From positions 3,697,001 to 3,761,000 of the forward strand of contig NZ_CP041745.1 in NCBI RefSeq assembly GCF_007556815.1: 64,000 bases of DNA, given 5' to 3'. The translations under genes and the position numbers were made by a program. Positions 1 to 8,162 of the stretch are shown here, piece after piece. The notes beneath the pieces are model-generated. The model made no database searches and was not told where the DNA came from. It saw only the letters and a program-made list of their open reading frames with translations. Positions within the stretch are counted from its first letter, which is position 1. Each line of letters opens with the position of its first letter. The stretch comes from Paraburkholderia megapolitana (lineage in GTDB: Bacteria > Pseudomonadota > Gammaproteobacteria > Burkholderiales > Burkholderiaceae).

Positions 1-492
1 GAGATTCGACAGCGGTTCGTCGAACAGGAACACCTTCGGCTTACGTGTGATCGCGCGACCGATCGCCACGCGCTGACGTTGCCCACCCGAAAGCTGCTTC
101 GGCTTGCGGTCGAGCAGATGGTCGATATGCAGGATCTTCGCGGCGTTGCGCACGGCCGCATCGATCTCGGGCTTCTTCGTACCCGCGAGCTTCAGGCCGA
201 ACGCCATGTTGTCGTACAGCGTCATGTGCGGATAAAGCGCATACGACTGGAACACCATCGCGATGCCGCGCTTTGCGGGCGGCACGTCGTTCATGCGCGT
301 TCCGTCGATGTTCAGGTCGCCGCCGCTGATATCTTCGAGGCCGGCGATCATCCGCATCAGCGTCGATTTCCCGCAGCCGCTAGGACCGACGAAGACGACG
401 AACTCGCCGTCCGCGATGTCGAGATTGATGTCGCGCATCACTTCGTTGTCGTCGTAGCGCTTGCTAATACCGCGCAGAGTCAGGCTTGCCAT
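1..492 (-). CDS. Polyol/sugar ABC transporter ATP-binding protein (C-terminus beyond window)
   Basis: This is the first 164 residues of a MalK/SmoK-type ATPase that powers a carbohydrate importer at the inner face of the membrane. Visible motifs are Walker [10 protein letters not shown] (36-44), the Q-loop Q82, the signature LSGGQ (134-138) and Walker B VFLFDEP (154-160). The frame runs off the left edge just after the D-loop, so the H-loop and the C-terminal regulatory domain are not seen. The ATG at 492 has a GGAGA ribosome binding site. It follows the HAD gene by 84 nt and is the last visible gene of the minus-strand polyol operon. Substrate is inferred from the neighbours. Confidence 0.93.
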   Translation of the reverse strand, partial: MASLTLRGISKRYDDNEVMRDINLDIADGEFVVFVGPSGCGKSTLMRMIAGLEDISGGDLNIDGTRMNDVPPAKRGIAMVFQSYALYPHMTLYDNMAFGLKLAGTKKPEIDAAVRNAAKILHIDHLLDRKPKQLSGGQRQRVAIGRAITRKPKVFLFDEPLSNL

Positions 493-576
493 GATGTGTC
501 TCCGTTGTCGACCCGGGTTAGCGCTTGAGCGCCGGCCCGGGTCACATGTAGAACTGTGTTGCCAGTACTATCCATT

Positions 577-1278
577 TCAATGCGAACCGACGGTCACGCG
601 CTGCACCCAGCTTGCCGTAAGCGCCGGCAAGAGCTGCATGTCGTCGAATACGTGCTGCGCGCCCGCGGCACGCAATGCGTCGATCTGCGCCGCACTCGCG
701 TGCCCGCCACCGATAAACCCGAGGACCGTCATGCCCGCCGCGCTTGCCGCCGTCGTGCCGGTAACGCTGTCCTCGACTGCGAGACAGTTCTCCGGTGTCG
801 TGCCGAGGCCGCGTGCCGCCGCGAGATAAACGTCGGGAGCGGGCTTCGGCTGCGCGACCGTATCGGCACAGAACACGCGCTCGCCGAAGAACCGCGCAAG
901 ACCGGTGCGCGCCAGCACGTTCTCCACATACGACCGGTAGCTGTTGCTCGCGCAGGCCTTCGTCAGTTCGATCTGCGAGAGCGCTTCTTCGATGCCCGCC
1001 ACCATCGGTGCCTGCATCGCCGCTGCTTCCACCGCGCTGCGAATCGCTTCGACGTCGGCGGCGGCAAGCGTCTTGCCGAGTTGCGCCGCCGTGCCTTCGA
1101 GTACGCGTTCGATGCGCAAGCCGAGCATCGGCAGCAGCACCGGTTCGACGTCGGCATCGGGCCAGCGCGCTTCGAGCTCGCGCACCAGCATCGCCGCGGC
1201 AACCGCTTCGCTGTCGACCAGCACGCCGTCGCAATCGCAAATCAACGCGAGGCTCGACGCTGTCACGACGTGGCTCAT
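577..1278 (-). CDS. HAD-superfamily hydrolase (phosphatase) in polyol operon
   Basis: A 233-residue haloacid-dehalogenase-like hydrolase of the beta-phosphoglucomutase/phosphatase type. Motif I, DCDGVLVDSE, lies at 15-24 with the nucleophile D15 and the acid D17; a helical cap follows, then the motif III lysine (QPKPAPDVYL) and a motif IV acidic stretch (AVEDSVTG). The start codon overlaps the stop of the upstream permease by one base (TAATG), so the two are translationally coupled. The context suggests it dephosphorylates a sugar or polyol phosphate, but the substrate cannot be read from the sequence. Confidence 0.88.
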   Translation of the reverse strand: MSHVVTASSLALICDCDGVLVDSEAVAAAMLVRELEARWPDADVEPVLLPMLGLRIERVLEGTAAQLGKTLAAADVEAIRSAVEAAAMQAPMVAGIEEALSQIELTKACASNSYRSYVENVLARTGLARFFGERVFCADTVAQPKPAPDVYLAAARGLGTTPENCLAVEDSVTGTTAASAAGMTVLGFIGGGHASAAQIDALRAAGAQHVFDDMQLLPALTASWVQRVTVGSH

Positions 1279-2156
1279 TATTTGACCGCCCCGAACGTGA
1301 GACCGCGCACCAGTTGCTTCTGCGACAACCAGCCGACGATCAGAATCGGTGCGACCGCCAGCAGCGATGCCGCCGACAGCTTCGCCCAGAACAATCCCTC
1401 AGGGCTCGAATACGAAGCGATGAAGACCGTGAGCGGTGCTGCATTCGAACTCGACAGGTTGATGCTCCAGAATGCTTCGTTCCACGACAGGATGACGAGC
1501 AGCAGTCCCGTCGATGCAAGACCGGGCAACGCCATCGGCATCAGCAGGTAGACGATCTCCTGCCACGTCGCGGCACCGTCGATACGACCCGCTTCGAGAA
1601 TGTCCTTCGGGATTTCATTGAAGTACGTGAAGGCCATCCAGACGGCGATCGGCAGATTGATCAGCGTGTAGACGATTACGAGCCCCCACACCGTGTCGAG
1701 CAGGCCCGCGTTCTTCCACAGCAGATAGATCGGCACCAGCACGCCGACCGACGGCATCATCTTCGTGGACAGCATCCACAGCAGAACCTTCTGCGTGCGC
1801 CGGGTCGGAAAGAACGCCATCGCATACGCGGCCGGCACCGCAAGAATCAGGCAGAGCAGCGTGACGCCGACCGAGATCAGCACCGAATTCCACGCGAACG
1901 AGAAGTAGTTGCTGCGTGCAAACACCTCGCGGAAGCTATCCAGCGTCGGGGTGAAGAACAGCGACGACGAGTACGCCTGCTGCTCGGTCTTGAACGCCGT
2001 GATCGTCATCCAGAAGATCGGGAAGAACAGCAGCAGCGAGATCAGCCACGCAAGGATGCCAGGGATGCTGCGCCGGACGATTGCGAACGGTGAAGCGGAA
2101 CGCGGCTTTGATGGCGTCGACGTGGTCGATGCTGGAGTAGCGGCAAGCTGGCTCAT
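1278..2156 (-). CDS. Polyol/sugar ABC transporter permease (MalG/SmoG type)
   Basis: A 292-residue inner-membrane permease with a hydrophilic Ser/Thr/Pro-rich N-tail of about 28 residues and then about six membrane segments. The EAA loop that contacts the ATPase is visible (EAGRIDGAATWQEIVYLL). The ATG at 2156 gives a 4-nt ATGA overlap with the upstream permease gene, which decides the start; the frame stays open further upstream only inside that neighbour. It pairs with the MalF-type permease to form the channel of a polyol importer. Confidence 0.92.
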   Translation of the reverse strand: MSQLAATPASTTSTPSKPRSASPFAIVRRSIPGILAWLISLLLFFPIFWMTITAFKTEQQAYSSSLFFTPTLDSFREVFARSNYFSFAWNSVLISVGVTLLCLILAVPAAYAMAFFPTRRTQKVLLWMLSTKMMPSVGVLVPIYLLWKNAGLLDTVWGLVIVYTLINLPIAVWMAFTYFNEIPKDILEAGRIDGAATWQEIVYLLMPMALPGLASTGLLLVILSWNEAFWSINLSSSNAAPLTVFIASYSSPEGLFWAKLSAASLLAVAPILIVGWLSQKQLVRGLTFGAVK

Positions 2157-3088
2157 TTTTCGTACTCCCCTTTCAGGTTCTTCGACAGCATGCGCACGAG
2201 GAAGAACGACACGACGTTTGCCAGCACCACAGCGAGTATCCCGCCCGCGGATGCGAGGCCCACGTCGAACTGCTGCAACCCGAGCGAGTAGATCAGGTAC
2301 GACAGGTTGGTCGTCGCGGTGCCTGGACCGCCGCCTGTCGTTGTGTAGATCTCGGCGAAGATCGACAGCAGGAAAATTGTTTCCATCATCACGACCACGG
2401 CGATCGCGCGCTTCAGGTGAGGCAGCGTGATGAAGAAGAACATCGCGAACGGACCCGCGCCATCGATGCGCGCCGCTTCCTTCTGCTCTTGGTCGAGCGA
2501 CTGGATTGCCGTGAACAGGATCAGGAACGCGAACGGCAGCCACTGCCACGCGACGATCATGATCACCGCGGTGAGCGGATACGTGGCGAACCAGTCGATC
2601 GGCGTAAGCCCGAGCGCACGCATGCCGTCGGCGACGAGACCGTACACCGGATGCAGGATCATGTTCTTCCAGATCAGCGCGCTGACCGTCGGCATCACGA
2701 AGAACGGCGCGATAGCCAGCAGCCGCGCGATGCCCTGACCGTAGAACTTGCGGTCGAACAGCACCGACATCAGGATGCCGCCCACTACCGTGATGACGAG
2801 CACCGCGACGATCAGTTCGAGCGTGTGCACGATCGACGGAATGAACGAGGGATCGGTGGCGAGGTAATGGTAGTTGTCGAGACCGGCAAAACCTTTCTCG
2901 TCGGGGTTCAGCAGGTTATAGCGCGTGAACGAATACCAGATCGTCATCGCGAGCGGAATCGCCATCCACAGCACGAGCGCGGCGACCGATGGCGTGACCA
3001 GCCAGCGGGCGGAAGACGCCTTTTGCGACGTGCGTTCAGGTTCGGTTTTGGGGCGGGCTTGCATGAGAGGAAGGTGTAGATGACGCAT
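2153..3088 (-). CDS. Polyol/sugar ABC transporter permease (MalF/SmoF type)
   Basis: A 311-residue permease with about six membrane segments and the EAA loop (EAARIDGAGPFAMFFFITLP). The ATG at 3088 was chosen because AAAGGTGG precedes it at suitable spacing; an in-frame GTG at 3100 lies inside that ribosome binding site, and an ATG at 3064 is possible but has a weaker site. The gene lies 164 nt downstream of the binding-protein gene, with a stable hairpin in the gap, and overlaps the next permease by 4 nt. Family knowledge: partner of the MalG-type permease in the CUT1 group. Confidence 0.92.
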   Translation of the reverse strand: MRHLHLPLMQARPKTEPERTSQKASSARWLVTPSVAALVLWMAIPLAMTIWYSFTRYNLLNPDEKGFAGLDNYHYLATDPSFIPSIVHTLELIVAVLVITVVGGILMSVLFDRKFYGQGIARLLAIAPFFVMPTVSALIWKNMILHPVYGLVADGMRALGLTPIDWFATYPLTAVIMIVAWQWLPFAFLILFTAIQSLDQEQKEAARIDGAGPFAMFFFITLPHLKRAIAVVVMMETIFLLSIFAEIYTTTGGGPGTATTNLSYLIYSLGLQQFDVGLASAGGILAVVLANVVSFFLVRMLSKNLKGEYEK

Positions 3089-3169
3089 GATCGTGACCAC
3101 CTTTTGGTAATGCGCGAGCCGGCGGCAGACGTCGGCCCGCTGTGCTGCCTGGCCATGACGCTGACCAGA

Positions 3170-3195
3170 CCCTGGCTGGCTCGCGCCGGCCAGGG
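3170..3195 (-). promoter_or_regulatory. Intercistronic hairpin between binding-protein and permease genes
   Basis: An 11-bp stem (CCCTGGCTGGC against GCCGGCCAGGG, one G-T wobble) closes a TCGC tetraloop. It has no U-tract, so it is unlikely to be a complete terminator. It sits in the 164-nt gap after the binding-protein gene. In many ABC operons such a hairpin protects the upstream mRNA and keeps binding-protein output above permease output; that role is inferred here. Confidence 0.6.
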
Positions 3196-3252
3196 GACTT
3201 ACGCTACCGCGAGGTCGTGCGGGGCGGCGTTGCTTCTCGCTTTACTCCTGCG

Positions 3253-4575
3253 TTACTTCTGATAGCCGGCCTGACGGACTGCGCGGTTCGCAGTGGCGTT
3301 GCCTGCTTCGAGCGCCTGATCGACCGTCATCTGACCAGCGAGCGCGCCAGCGATACTCTGGCCAACCACCGTGCCGAACGACTGGAACTCCGGAATACCG
3401 ACAAACTGCACGCCGGTGTACGGAACCGGTTTTGCAGTCGGATGCTCCGGATCAGCCGTTTCGATCGCCTTCAGCACGAAATCGGAGAACGGTGCGGCCT
3501 GCTTGTATTCCGGGCGCGCGTAGGTGGACAGACGCGTACCCGATGGCACCGACGCCCAGCCTTCGTCCTTGCCGACCATCTCGACGTACTGCTTCGACGT
3601 TGCCCACGTGATGAACTTCTTCGCTGCGTCCTGAGCCTTCGACGACTTCGGAATCGCGAGCGCCCACGTCCACAGCCAGTGTGAACCGTTCGGCGTGACG
3701 GCCGTCGGTGCAGCGGCAAAACCAATCTTGTCCGCAACCTGCGACTGCTGCTTGTTGTACAGCATACCCGCGGCCACCGTCGCGTCGATCCACATCGCGC
3801 ACTTGCCCGACGACATCAGCGTCAGGTTTTCGTTAAAGCCGTTCGAACTCGCTCCCGGGGGACCGTTCTTCTTCAGCAGATCGACGTAGAAACCGACCGC
3901 CTTCTTCCACTCCGGCGTCGTGAGCTGCGCCTGCCACTTTTCATCGAACCAGCGGCCGCCAAACGTGTTCACCACCGTCGTCACATAGGCCATGTTTTCA
4001 CCCCAGCCGGCCTTGCCGCGCAGGCAGATGCCGTAGGTGCCATTGGCCTTGTCGGTGAGCTTGTCGGCGAACTGCGCGATCTGGTCATAGGTGGGCTGGT
4101 CGGGCATCTTCAGGCCCTTCGCTGCGAACAGATCCTTGCGGTAGTAGGTCATCGAGCTTTCGACGTAGAACGGTAGCCCGTACAACTGACCGTTCACCGA
4201 CAGCCCGTCGCGCGCGGTCTTCACGACGTCATTTAGATCGTAATCAGCGGGCAGGCCGGTGAGCGGCGACAGCCAGCCGCGCTTGCCCCACTGTGGCGTT
4301 TCGTATGCGCCGATCATCACGACGTCGAACTGGCCGCTGTTGGTGGTGATGTCGGTTGTTGCGCGTTGGCGCAGCACGTTCTCTTCGAGGATCACCCAGT
4401 TCAGCTTGATATCGGGGTTGGCTTTCTCGAAGGCCGGCGAAAGCTTTTTCAGCTCGATCATGTCGGGGTTATTCAACATCGCGATCGTCACGGTCGCGGC
4501 CGATGCGCCCAGTGCCGCGCACGCCAGTGCGCCGGCGGTAATCGCCTTGAGCGCAAATCGGTGAGTTCGTTGCAT
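3253..4575 (-). CDS. Polyol/sugar ABC transporter substrate-binding protein
   Basis: A 440-residue periplasmic binding protein of the MalE-like cluster (SBP_bac_1). A Sec signal peptide occupies about residues 1-26 with cleavage near GASA-ATVTIAML. Length and the presence of two permeases and a MalK-type ATPase fit the sorbitol/mannitol importer SmoE/MtlE group. The ATG at 4575 has AAGGAG 7 nt upstream. It follows the dehydrogenase gene by 62 nt and precedes the permeases. Substrate is inferred from the adjacent polyol dehydrogenase. Confidence 0.93.
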   Translation of the reverse strand: MQRTHRFALKAITAGALACAALGASAATVTIAMLNNPDMIELKKLSPAFEKANPDIKLNWVILEENVLRQRATTDITTNSGQFDVVMIGAYETPQWGKRGWLSPLTGLPADYDLNDVVKTARDGLSVNGQLYGLPFYVESSMTYYRKDLFAAKGLKMPDQPTYDQIAQFADKLTDKANGTYGICLRGKAGWGENMAYVTTVVNTFGGRWFDEKWQAQLTTPEWKKAVGFYVDLLKKNGPPGASSNGFNENLTLMSSGKCAMWIDATVAAGMLYNKQQSQVADKIGFAAAPTAVTPNGSHWLWTWALAIPKSSKAQDAAKKFITWATSKQYVEMVGKDEGWASVPSGTRLSTYARPEYKQAAPFSDFVLKAIETADPEHPTAKPVPYTGVQFVGIPEFQSFGTVVGQSIAGALAGQMTVDQALEAGNATANRAVRQAGYQK

Positions 4576-4637
4576 TGCGTGTCTCCTTTATCGTTTAGTA
4601 ACTGGCTGCGTTGCTGCGTGGTGTGGTGCGGGGAAAT

Positions 4638-5420
4638 TCAGCTCATCCAGTTGCCGCCGTCGACATTCAATGTCTGCGCAGTGATGTAATCGGCATCGGC
4701 GGAAGCGAGAAACAGCGCGGCGCCGGTGAGGTCGTCGGGCACGCCCATGCGGCCTAGCGGCACCGCTTCGCCGACCAGCCGTTTCTTCTCACCGGGTTGG
4801 CGGTTTTCATAGCGCGCAAAGAGCGCATCGACCTGATCCCACATCGGCGTATCGACGACGCCTGGTGCAATGCCGTTGACGTTGATCCGATGCGGCGCGA
4901 GTGCCAGCGCCGCCGATTGCGTATAGCTGAGAACCGCGGCCTTGGTTGCACAGTAGTGCGAGACAAGCGCTTCGCCGCGCCGGCCGGCCTGCGACGACAT
5001 ATTGACGATCTTGCCGCCGTGTCCCTGCTCGACCATCTGCCGCGCCACCGCCTGCATCAGGAAGAACATGCCTTTCACATTGACGGCGAATAGCGTGTCG
5101 AAGATGTCCCAGGACTCGTCGAGTAACGGCCGCATGTCGAACATCGCTGCATTGTTGAACAGAATGTCGATCTGCCCAAACCGCTTGATCGCACCAGCGA
5201 CGATGCGCTCGATATCGTCGCGACGCGTGACGTCCGCGGAAAGTGTCAGCACGCGATCGCCGCAGGAATCCTGCAAGCGCTGTCCGAACGCATCGGCCGG
5301 CTTGAGATCAACCAGTACGCAGCGCGCACCTTCGTCGAGATAGCGCTGCGCGACCGCTTCGCCAATACCGCTCGCTGCGCCGGTCAGGATCGCCACCTTG
5401 TCTTGCAGTCGTGCCGCCAC
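4638..5420 (-). CDS. SDR-family polyol dehydrogenase (sorbitol/L-iditol 2-dehydrogenase-like)
   Basis: A 260-residue classical short-chain dehydrogenase. The NAD(P)-binding TGAASGIG lies at 13-20, NNAA at 89-92, and the catalytic S143, Y156 and K160 are present. The aspartate after the second strand (LVDLKP) suggests NAD over NADP. It starts with GTG at 5420, with GGAG 7 nt upstream. As first visible gene of the operon it likely oxidises the imported polyol to a ketose. SmoS-type sorbitol dehydrogenase is the closest family I recognise; galactitol dehydrogenase is an alternative. Confidence 0.87.
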   Translation of the reverse strand: MAARLQDKVAILTGAASGIGEAVAQRYLDEGARCVLVDLKPADAFGQRLQDSCGDRVLTLSADVTRRDDIERIVAGAIKRFGQIDILFNNAAMFDMRPLLDESWDIFDTLFAVNVKGMFFLMQAVARQMVEQGHGGKIVNMSSQAGRRGEALVSHYCATKAAVLSYTQSAALALAPHRINVNGIAPGVVDTPMWDQVDALFARYENRQPGEKKRLVGEAVPLGRMGVPDDLTGAALFLASADADYITAQTLNVDGGNWMS

Positions 5421-5479
5421 CGCCTGTCTCCAGTTTCGTCCGCTTACTTCGGCCCACCTTCATCCTTCTGCGAAGAAGT

Positions 5480-5510
5480 GAGCGAACGCTCGTTGCGCGA
5501 ACAATTGCTC
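5480..5510. promoter_or_regulatory. Candidate operator upstream of the polyol operon
   Basis: Between the divergent polyol operon and zur lies a perfect 12-bp palindrome, GAGCGAACGCTC (5480-5491). It is followed by a related element, GCGAACAATTGCTC (5497-5510), sharing the GCGAAC core. It is 60-90 nt upstream of the dehydrogenase start. No regulator gene for the operon is in the window, so its binding protein is unknown. The rest of the 288-nt gap shows only the zur promoter region. Confidence 0.3.
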
Positions 5511-5652
5511 TAAATGTGGTCGAATGATCGGATACGCGTCGGATCGTGTCAAGACGCGCGGCAAGATTTCGATGGTGCAGCGCGTCAGCGAGTCGCTGCG
5601 GAAGAAAAGTGGCGTGGGGTATTGTTGCGCGGCCAGTCACCCTCGATTCACG

Positions 5653-5668
5653 ATACGTTATATCATTC
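5653..5668. promoter_or_regulatory. Candidate Zur box upstream of zur
   Basis: An AT-rich island containing GTTATATCAT (5657-5666) lies about 45 nt before the zur start in otherwise GC-rich DNA. It matches one half of the proteobacterial Zur operator type (GTTATA...TATAAC), but the second half is degenerate. Autoregulation of zur-znuACB would be expected. Assignment is by resemblance only. Confidence 0.35.
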
Positions 5669-5708
5669 GCGTCTCGCGTCGATTCGACCGATTTCTGGAA
5701 TGCATGAC

Positions 5709-6203
5709 ATGGCCGCCCCTCTCACAGACCGACTCGCCGCCCAGCTCGCCAAGGCCGATGCCGTGGCAGCTAAGCACGGTCTTGCACTCACTCCGCTGCG
5801 ACGCCAGGTCTATGCGCTGGTCGCCGCCAGCGAGCGGCCGGTCGGCGCATACGATCTGCTCGACGCGCTCGCACCGCAACGCGGCCGCGTGCCGCCCACT
5901 ACGGTTTACCGCGCGCTCGACTTTCTCGTCGCGCATGGTTTCGTCCACCGGATCGAATCGAAGAATGCCTTCTTCGCCTGCTGCGAAATCGACCAGCCGC
6001 ATCAGGGACAGTTCCTGATCTGCGAGGCGTGTGGCGAAACCGTCGAGATTCCCGGCCACGAACTCGCCGAACAGCTTTCGCACAGCGCACCGGCTAACGG
6101 CTTCGAAGTGCATCGCCAGGTTGTCGAGCTGAGTGGCCTGTGCGCGGCCTGTCAGGCACAGCGATCGTCGGGCGATGCATCGCATGAGGTTCAGCGGCGA
6201 TGA
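5709..6203 (+). CDS. zur: Fur-family transcriptional regulator, Zur type
   Basis: A 164-residue metalloregulator with an N-terminal winged helix (RRQVYAL, PTTVYRALDFL) and a C-terminal dimerisation domain. Two CxxC pairs, CEAC and CAAC, form the structural zinc site typical of Zur; CCEID and several histidines supply further metal ligands. It lies 94 nt before the metal-importer genes on the same strand, which supports zinc uptake control. The ATG at 5709 has GGA 9 nt upstream; the ATG at 5700 is an alternative adding three residues. Confidence 0.9.
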   Translation: MAAPLTDRLAAQLAKADAVAAKHGLALTPLRRQVYALVAASERPVGAYDLLDALAPQRGRVPPTTVYRALDFLVAHGFVHRIESKNAFFACCEIDQPHQGQFLICEACGETVEIPGHELAEQLSHSAPANGFEVHRQVVELSGLCAACQAQRSSGDASHEVQRR

Positions 6204-6297
6204 ACGTGCCGCTTCGTAGCGTTGTCGCACTCCGCGCGCGGCGTCGCTTGTCGCAACCCTTACTCCACCCTTTCGCAACACGAACCAGGAAAGACCA

Positions 6298-7245
6298 ATG
6301 AAGAACCTCAATTCGAAATGGAGCCGCGCACTGGGCCTGTCGAAGTATCTGGCGACCGGCGCCGCTGCGTTTGCGTTTGCCCATGCCGCGTTCGCCCAGG
6401 ACGCAAAGATCCGTGTCGTCGCCGCGGAGAATTTCTACGGCGACGTCGTGCATCAACTGGGCGGCGATCGTGTCGACGTGAGCAGCATCCTGAGCAATCC
6501 GGATCAGGACCCGCACCTGTTCGAAGCGAGCCCGAAAACCGCGCGCGAATTGCAGCAGGCGAGCCTTGTCGTCTATAACGGCGCCGATTACGATCCGTGG
6601 ATGGCGAAACTGCTGAACGCATCGAAGAACGCAAAGCGCACGACGATCGTCGCAGCCGATCTGGTCGGCAAGAAGAGCGGCGATAATCCGCACCTGTGGT
6701 ACGACCCGGCGACGATGCCCGCCGTCGCCCGCGCCGTGAGCGCGGCACTCGCGTCTGCTGACCCGGCGCACAAAGCGGCGTACGATGCGAACCTCGCGAA
6801 GTTTCTCGATTCGCTGAAGCCGATCACCGACAAGGTCGCCGCGTTGCGCGCCCGTTACACCGGGCTGCCGGTCACGGCGACGGAGCCGGTATTCGGCTAT
6901 ATGTCGGACGCGATCGGCCTCGATATGCGCAACCAGCGCTTCCAGCTGGCCGCGATGAACGACACCGAAGCGAGCGCATCGGATATCGCGGCATTCGAGC
7001 GCGACCTGCGCGAAAAGCGCGTCCGCGTCCTGATCTATAACAGCCAGGCAACCGAAGCCCTGACCAAACGCATGTTGAAACTGGCCCAGCAATCGCACGT
7101 TCCGACCGTTAGCGTCACCGAGACCGAGCCGGCCGGCCACACGTTCCAGCAATGGATGCTGGCGCAGCTCGACGCGCTCGACAAAGCGCTTGCCGCGGGA
7201 GACACGGGCTCTGCAGGCGCTGCAGGTAAAGGAAAGACTCAATGA
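6298..7245 (+). CDS. znuA: Zinc/manganese ABC transporter substrate-binding protein
   Basis: A 315-residue periplasmic metal-binding protein (cluster A-I) with a Sec signal peptide ending near AAFA (about residue 33). Probable metal ligands are H73 (DPHLFE), H132 (NPHLWYDP), E196 (TATEPVFGYM) and E275 or E277 (TETEPAG). The His-rich loop of classic ZnuA is absent and the third ligand is Glu, not His, which resembles manganese-type relatives. Context beside zur and znuCB argues for zinc. AGGAA precedes the ATG; the stop overlaps znuC by 4 nt (ATGA). Confidence 0.9.
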   Translation: MKNLNSKWSRALGLSKYLATGAAAFAFAHAAFAQDAKIRVVAAENFYGDVVHQLGGDRVDVSSILSNPDQDPHLFEASPKTARELQQASLVVYNGADYDPWMAKLLNASKNAKRTTIVAADLVGKKSGDNPHLWYDPATMPAVARAVSAALASADPAHKAAYDANLAKFLDSLKPITDKVAALRARYTGLPVTATEPVFGYMSDAIGLDMRNQRFQLAAMNDTEASASDIAAFERDLREKRVRVLIYNSQATEALTKRMLKLAQQSHVPTVSVTETEPAGHTFQQWMLAQLDALDKALAAGDTGSAGAAGKGKTQ

Positions 7246-8162
7246 TTGACCCAGGCCGCACGCCGTCCGCACCCGTCCTCGCGCTTGAAGGCGTCACGCT
7301 CGAACTCGGCGGTCGCACAATTCTGGCCGACACGAGTTTCACTGTGAATCAAGGCGAGTTCATCGGTGTGCTTGGACCGAACGGTGCGGGCAAGACCACC
7401 TTGATGCGTGCGGTGCTCGGCCTCGTGCCGGCAGCGAGCGGTGCGATCCGCGTGCTCGGCCGGCCGGTCGAGCGCGGCAATCCGTCGATCGGCTACATGC
7501 CGCAGACACGCAGTGCACTCGCGGGCCGCCGTGTGCGCGGCCGCGATTTCGTCGCGATGGCCGCCGACGGTCATCGCTGGGGTCTGCCGCATGCCGATGC
7601 GAAAACCCGCGCCGATGTCGAGCGCGTGCTGGACCTGGTCGATGGCCGCACGCTGGCTGCGCGGCCACTCTCCGAGCTATCGGGAGGCGAGCGGCAACGT
7701 CTGCTGCTTGCACAGTGCCTGTTAGGCAACCCGCAACTGCTGCTGCTCGACGAACCGCTGATCAGCCTCGACCCGCACCATCAAAAGGGTGTGGTCGAAC
7801 TCGTACGGCGCGTACAGCAGGAACTCGGCATCGCGGTGCTGTTCTCCGCACACGAACTCAATCCGCTGCTGCATGCGCTCGATCGCGTGCTGTATCTAGG
7901 CAGCGGTGTGGCGGCGCTCGGTACCGTCGATGAAGTCATCACGAAACCGGTGCTGTCGCGGCTCTACGGTTCGACGATCGACGTAATGCGTGTGAATGGC
8001 CGCATCTTCGTGATGTCGGGTGACGTCGAAGTCGAGAAGCACGATCACGCTCACGAAGAAGACGGTCACGATCACGGCGGCGGCGGCGCTGCGCATACGC
8101 ACGGCGCACACGGTCACGCTCACCCTCACGCGCCACGCGACGGACACACGCACGATGTTTGA
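7242..8162 (+). CDS. znuC: Zinc ABC transporter ATP-binding protein with His-rich tail
   Basis: A 306-residue ATPase of the metal-chelate importer family. Walker A GPNGAGKTT lies at 45-53, followed by the signature LSGGERQR, Walker B LLLLDEP and the H-loop residue in SAHEL. The last 43 or so residues form a low-complexity tail with 13 histidines in HDH, HAH and HTH repeats, a feature of zinc-handling proteins that may bind or buffer metal in the cytoplasm. Starts within the znuA stop (ATGA) and overlaps znuB by 8 nt. Confidence 0.93.
   Translation: MIDPGRTPSAPVLALEGVTLELGGRTILADTSFTVNQGEFIGVLGPNGAGKTTLMRAVLGLVPAASGAIRVLGRPVERGNPSIGYMPQTRSALAGRRVRGRDFVAMAADGHRWGLPHADAKTRADVERVLDLVDGRTLAARPLSELSGGERQRLLLAQCLLGNPQLLLLDEPLISLDPHHQKGVVELVRRVQQELGIAVLFSAHELNPLLHALDRVLYLGSGVAALGTVDEVITKPVLSRLYGSTIDVMRVNGRIFVMSGDVEVEKHDHAHEEDGHDHGGGGAAHTHGAHGHAHPHAPRDGHTHDV

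Noticed and set aside
795..2093. Long plus-strand frame of 432 codons opposite the HAD and permease genes
   Set aside because: Arg/Ala-rich antisense shadow of conserved minus-strand genes; no ribosome binding site or family pattern. Typical of GC-rich DNA.
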